A stretch of DNA of 64,000 bases, taken from positions 62,001 to 126,000 of the forward strand of contig JBDNIY010000007.1 of assembly GCA_041688015.1 (NCBI GenBank), written 5' to 3'. Shown in pieces: positions 61,083-64,000 of the stretch. The notes beneath the pieces were generated by a model. It did no database searches, had not been told where the DNA came from, and was given only the letters and a program-made list of their open reading frames with translations. This stretch comes from Parvibaculum sp041688015 (GTDB taxonomy: Bacteria; Pseudomonadota; Alphaproteobacteria; Parvibaculales; Parvibaculaceae). Position 1 is the stretch's first letter. The number at the start of each line of letters is the position of its first letter. The translations under genes were made by a program, and so were the position numbers.

Positions 61083-61643
61083 TTACGGCTCCAGCTCGCT
61101 ATCCCAATAGAGATAATCTTGCCAGCTCTCATGCAGATAGTTCGGCGGAAAATGCCGACCGTTCTTATGCAAATCGGTGACGCTCGGCCGATAGGGCTTC
61201 TGCAACGGATACATCTTAACGTCAGCAGACAACCGGCTGCCCTTACGCAAATTGCACGGCGCACAGGCGGTCACCACATTGTCCCATGTCGTCTGCCCGC
61301 CGAGCGAGCGCGGGATCACATGATCGAAGGTAAGGTCATGACGGAAGCCACAATATTGGCATGAGAAACAATCACGCAAGAAAAGGTTGAACCGCGTGAA
61401 GGCGGGAAAGCGCGCGGGCTTTACGTAGGATTTGAGCGACACGACGCTGGGCAGCTGCATTTCAAAACTGGGTGAACGCACAAAGGTCTCGTAGCTCGAC
61501 ACGATGTTCACCCGGTCGAGGAATACCGCCTTGATCGCATCCTGCCAGGACCAGAGCGAAAGAGGGTAGTAGCTGAGCGGGCGGTAATCCGCGTTCAACA
61601 CAAGGGCAGGACAACTATCTGGGTTGGCAAACGACCCGTGCAC
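61083..61643 (-). CDS. HNH endonuclease family protein
   Basis: A 186-residue protein from a GTG at 61643, chosen because GGAGG lies about 5 bp upstream; a TTG at 61655 gives four more residues. The N-terminal ALVLNADYRPLSYYPLSLWS is shared by a wide alphaproteobacterial group. The HNH core is CQYCG ... LTFDHVIPRSLGGQTTWDNV then VTACAPCNLRKG, with two zinc-binding CxxC pairs. It may be a housekeeping nuclease rather than a mobile one, because no intron or restriction genes are near. Confidence 0.88.
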   Translation of the reverse strand: MHGSFANPDSCPALVLNADYRPLSYYPLSLWSWQDAIKAVFLDRVNIVSSYETFVRSPSFEMQLPSVVSLKSYVKPARFPAFTRFNLFLRDCFSCQYCGFRHDLTFDHVIPRSLGGQTTWDNVVTACAPCNLRKGSRLSADVKMYPLQKPYRPSVTDLHKNGRHFPPNYLHESWQDYLYWDSELEP

Positions 61644-61750
61644 GCCGACCTCCAAGCCTCACGCTCATGAATCAGCGCGACCGCCGAATAGTCCCGCACT
61701 TTGCCCGTGTGGCGCAACGGCTTTATGAAACATCTGGGTTTTGAACGCGT

Positions 61751-62455
61751 TTATTTTGCAGGTGTAGATACCGACGACACATCACTAAAGGCTTCGGTCA
61801 GAAAACGGCCACCCAGTGCCAATCCCTCCGGGTCGATCCCGTGCCCGACGCCCCGGCTCACATGCCACTGCACCGAAAGCCCCGCCTCGCCCAGCGCACG
61901 CACCGCATCCTGCATCCGCGAAATCGGCAGCACCTCGTCGGCATCGCCATGAACGAGCATGATCGGTGGGCGAGCTGTCATCTCACTTGCCAGCCGGTCA
62001 GCCCCGCCCAGCGCCCCGGAATAGCCCAGAATGGCGACGGGAGATGTCGCCCGGCGCAAGCCGACATGCAGCGCCATCATCGTCCCTTGCGAAAACCCGA
62101 CCAGCGCCAAAGCACGATCGTCCAGCCCTCGTTTAGCCAATTCCTCATCTATAAATTCATTCAGCACTGGAGCGGCACTCTCAATGCCGCGCTGCAATTC
62201 CGCCGGATCGAGCCGCGAGATAGCAAACCACTGATAGCCAAAGCCTGCATCGCACCGCTGGGGCGCATTGGGGGAGATGAAATCGGTATCCGGCAGCATA
62301 TCCTGCCAATGTGGCGCAAGGCCGATGAGATCATTGCCGTCTGCACCATAGCCATGGCAGAGAACGACGAGTTGTCGGGCGTGCCCGCTGGCAGCGCTAA
62401 CCGATGGACCCGTGATCTTTGCGCCAGATATCTTCGCCAATGCTTCGTTCCTCAC
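61751..62455 (-). CDS. Carboxylesterase/phospholipase (APT1-like alpha/beta hydrolase)
   Basis: A 234-residue protein from a GTG at 62455. The family landmarks are LVVLCHGYGADGNDLIGLAP, the nucleophile GFSQGTMMAL, Asp in MLVHGDADEVLPISRM and His in SRGVGHGIDPEG. It is of the acyl-protein-thioesterase/carboxylesterase type that hydrolyses short acyl esters. No Shine-Dalgarno is evident before the GTG, so the start is less certain. It is divergent from gluQ across 79 bp. Confidence 0.9.
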   Translation of the reverse strand: MRNEALAKISGAKITGPSVSAASGHARQLVVLCHGYGADGNDLIGLAPHWQDMLPDTDFISPNAPQRCDAGFGYQWFAISRLDPAELQRGIESAAPVLNEFIDEELAKRGLDDRALALVGFSQGTMMALHVGLRRATSPVAILGYSGALGGADRLASEMTARPPIMLVHGDADEVLPISRMQDAVRALGEAGLSVQWHVSRGVGHGIDPEGLALGGRFLTEAFSDVSSVSTPAK

Positions 62456-62534
62456 TTTAGGATAAAATCACTCTACTCAAGCGCGTGAGTTTAGTGCGCC
62501 GCAAGGGAGTTGCAATGCGCGAGACCAGACAACC

Positions 62535-63425
62535 ATGAGCGAGACCACGCGCTTTGCCCCAAGCCCCAATGGCTGGCTGCATCTCGGCCACGCCTATTCC
62601 GCCCTTTTTTCCGCCGACACCGCCAAGGCTCTGGGCGGCCATTTTTTGCTGCGTATCGAAGATATCGACACAGGCCGCTGCCGCCCTGAGTACGAGCAGG
62701 GCATCTATGACGATCTGGCATGGCTTGGCCTCACCTGGGAGACGCCCGTCCGTCGCCAGTCAGAGCATTTCGACGACTACGCCGCCGCGCTCAAGCGGCT
62801 GCGTAACATGGGACTGACCTATCCTTGCTTTGCCAGCCGCAAAGACATCAATAACGCCATTGAAACCTCTGGCATCGGTCCAGCCCGCTGGCCGGTCGAT
62901 CCCGATGGCGTGGCCCTCTACCCCGGTCTCTACAAAAACATCTCCTCAGCTGACCTCAACCTCCTGATGTGGGAAGGTCGCGATTATGCTTGGCGGCTTG
63001 ACATGGAAAAAGCACTCGCCACGGCCGAAGATATGAACGGCGGGCCCATCACCTTCATGGAAGAGACCGGCAGCCCGCGCGGCCAGACAGGCCGCCTGCC
63101 CATCGACCCTATGCGCTTTGGCGATGTCGTCATCGCCCGCAAGGATGTGCCAACGAGCTACCACCTAGCCGTGACGCTTGATGATGCGCTCCAAAACGTC
63201 ACAGTCGTAACCCGTGGACAAGACCTCTTTGCCGCCACCTATATCCACCGTCTTTTGCAAGTGCTGCTTGGCTTGCCCGAACCCCGCTACCGCCACCATG
63301 ACCTGATCCGTGATAAATCTGGCCGCCGCCTGTCAAAAAGCGCCAAGGATATGGGCCTGCGCGAAATGCGCCTTGCCGGGGCTTCCCCAGATCAAGTCCG
63401 CGCGCTTATCGCCACCTCAATCTGA
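62535..63425 (+). CDS. gluQ: Glutamyl-Q tRNA(Asp) synthetase (GluQ-RS)
   Basis: A 296-residue protein that lacks the anticodon-binding half of GluRS, as expected for GluQ-RS, which charges queuosine-34 of tRNA-Asp with glutamate. The HIGH motif is SPNGWLHLGHAYSAL, and KMSKS is RDKSGRRLSKSAKDM. Of the zinc-site residues in E. coli YadB, the first Cys is kept (C98), but A100 and Y133 replace the other two Cys, so zinc is probably absent. It starts with ATG at 62535. Confidence 0.93.
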   Translation: MSETTRFAPSPNGWLHLGHAYSALFSADTAKALGGHFLLRIEDIDTGRCRPEYEQGIYDDLAWLGLTWETPVRRQSEHFDDYAAALKRLRNMGLTYPCFASRKDINNAIETSGIGPARWPVDPDGVALYPGLYKNISSADLNLLMWEGRDYAWRLDMEKALATAEDMNGGPITFMEETGSPRGQTGRLPIDPMRFGDVVIARKDVPTSYHLAVTLDDALQNVTVVTRGQDLFAATYIHRLLQVLLGLPEPRYRHHDLIRDKSGRRLSKSAKDMGLREMRLAGASPDQVRALIATSI

Positions 63426-63529
63426 AGCCGAAAATTGACCAAGCACTGGCCCATTTCATGCTTCGTCTCTAACAGCGCGATAACGCCGTCCCAACGAGAG
63501 ACGGCCCGTCGCATTTGAGGACAAGGCAC

Positions 63530-64000
63530 ATGGTTACCGCACTCAATTCCGGCACCGGCAAACCCCGCGTGGACTGGATCGACGCCGTCAAAGGCCTAAC
63601 CATCATGCTGGTTGTGATGAAACACACGACCTATGGCACAGCCGTCGCACTCGACCATCTGCCCTATGTCTTCAACATTCTCTGCGAATGGACCATCCCC
63701 TTCCGCATGCCTCTGTTTTTTTTGGTCGCGGGGCTCTTTGCGCAAAAGGCTCTCCGTGCACCCTTGCGTCAATTCCTCGACAGCAAGATTTTGCACTTTG
63801 CCTATTTCTATCTGCTCTGGTCGGTCATCCAGATCGGCATCAAAATCGCGCTGCCCCATGAAGGCATCTGGCACGTCACCTACAAGGACCTTTTGCTGAT
63901 CCCGCTGGAGCCTTTCGGCCTGCTCTGGTTCATCTATGCGCTGGCAGTCTTCTTTACCATCATGCGGCTGACGCGCGACGTCCGCCCCGCCATCATGGTC
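63530..64000 (+). CDS. Acyltransferase-3 family membrane protein, 3' end cut off by the window
   Basis: The ATG at 63530 has AAGG about 7 bp upstream, and the frame is open to the right edge (157 codons). PRVDWIDAVKGLTIMLVVMK then HT is the acyltransferase-3/OpgC-like start with the catalytic-type His, followed by several membrane helices (PFRMPLFFLVAGLFAQKAL). Such enzymes O-acetylate or succinylate surface glycans or other envelope molecules. The missing rest lies beyond the window. Confidence 0.88.
   Translation, partial: MVTALNSGTGKPRVDWIDAVKGLTIMLVVMKHTTYGTAVALDHLPYVFNILCEWTIPFRMPLFFLVAGLFAQKALRAPLRQFLDSKILHFAYFYLLWSVIQIGIKIALPHEGIWHVTYKDLLLIPLEPFGLLWFIYALAVFFTIMRLTRDVRPAIMV

Noticed and set aside
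61083..61643. HNH gene as an intron-homing or restriction endonuclease
   Set aside because: No split gene, intron or methylase nearby; the N-terminal part looks like a common chromosomal family.
1..64000. CRISPR array, prophage or insertion sequence
   Set aside because: No regularly spaced repeats, transposase, integrase or phage structural genes were seen on either strand.

Overview
The window reads as one contiguous piece of an alphaproteobacterial chromosome. The supports are the gene order Suv3-type helicase / S4 RNA-binding protein / 7Fe ferredoxin / CarD, the ubiquinone genes coq7 and coq4, dsbB directly before coq7, GluQ-RS, PAS_5, DUF6165 and DUF924 proteins, and many PilZ/ECF/TetR/SDR/acyl-CoA genes. 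Base composition is moderately GC-rich with a few AT-rich gaps. The profusion of CoA ligases, SDRs, carboxymuconolactone-decarboxylase-like proteins, alpha/beta hydrolases and a luciferase-like monooxygenase suggests a lipid- or hydrocarbon-degrading lifestyle. I cannot name the genus. There is no rRNA, CRISPR array, prophage or insertion sequence.

Layout. 1-6.3 kb: RNA helicase (cut by the left edge), S4 protein, TerB-like protein, FdxA, and a CarD regulator carrying a long histone-H1-like tail. 6.3-9.5 kb: leftward operon of an atypical LuxR regulator, an SNase-like protein and an M48 lipoprotein protease. 9.8-13.5 kb: tRNA-Arg(CCT), a DUF2061 protein and a leftward MacA/MacB-type export operon. 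13.7-15.7 kb: envelope genes (glycosyltransferase 9, DUF6165, PilZ). 15.7-22.5 kb: enoyl-CoA hydratase, PAS_5 protein, secreted protein, acyl-CoA dehydrogenase, CPA2 antiporter, SDR. 22.5-25.7 kb: three paralogous alpha/beta hydrolases, one of which lacks its nucleophile serine. 25.8-31 kb: HCCA-isomerase-like protein, then a tight GlpD / diacylglycerol-kinase-like / alkylglycerone-phosphate-synthase-like operon. 31-42 kb: SulP transporter and a catabolic block of CoA ligases, esterase, SDRs, two CMD-family proteins and an MBL-fold hydrolase. 42-44 kb: ECF sigma factor, Tat-exported ferritin-like protein and cytochrome c. 44-47.5 kb: two GST-like genes, a surface protein, a relic of a duplicated GST tail, and a compositionally foreign-looking DUF2971 gene. 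47.6-52.5 kb: SDR, TetR, luciferase-like monooxygenase, FATP-type acyl-CoA synthetase. 52.6-55.6 kb: TusA, acetyltransferase, ArsC-like protein, Coq4, and a divergent TetR regulator. 55.6-59.1 kb: an autotransporter with HAF-type repeats interrupted near its end by a frameshift, a DUF2189 membrane protein and tRNA-Leu(CAA). 59.2-64 kb: YqaA-type membrane protein, DsbB-Coq7, HNH endonuclease, carboxylesterase, GluQ-RS and an acyltransferase-3 gene cut by the right edge.

The observations I rate highest are the glpD/lipid-kinase/AGPS-like operon, the pseudo-receiver LuxR operon with paired upstream repeats, the Ser-to-Gly alpha/beta hydrolase paralogue, the H1-tailed CarD, the ECF/ferritin/cytochrome locus with a self-promoter, and the GST-tail relic beside the DUF2971 gene. 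No single region is proven to be a new system; these are testable leads. All function statements come from reading translated sequence and family knowledge, with no database search.
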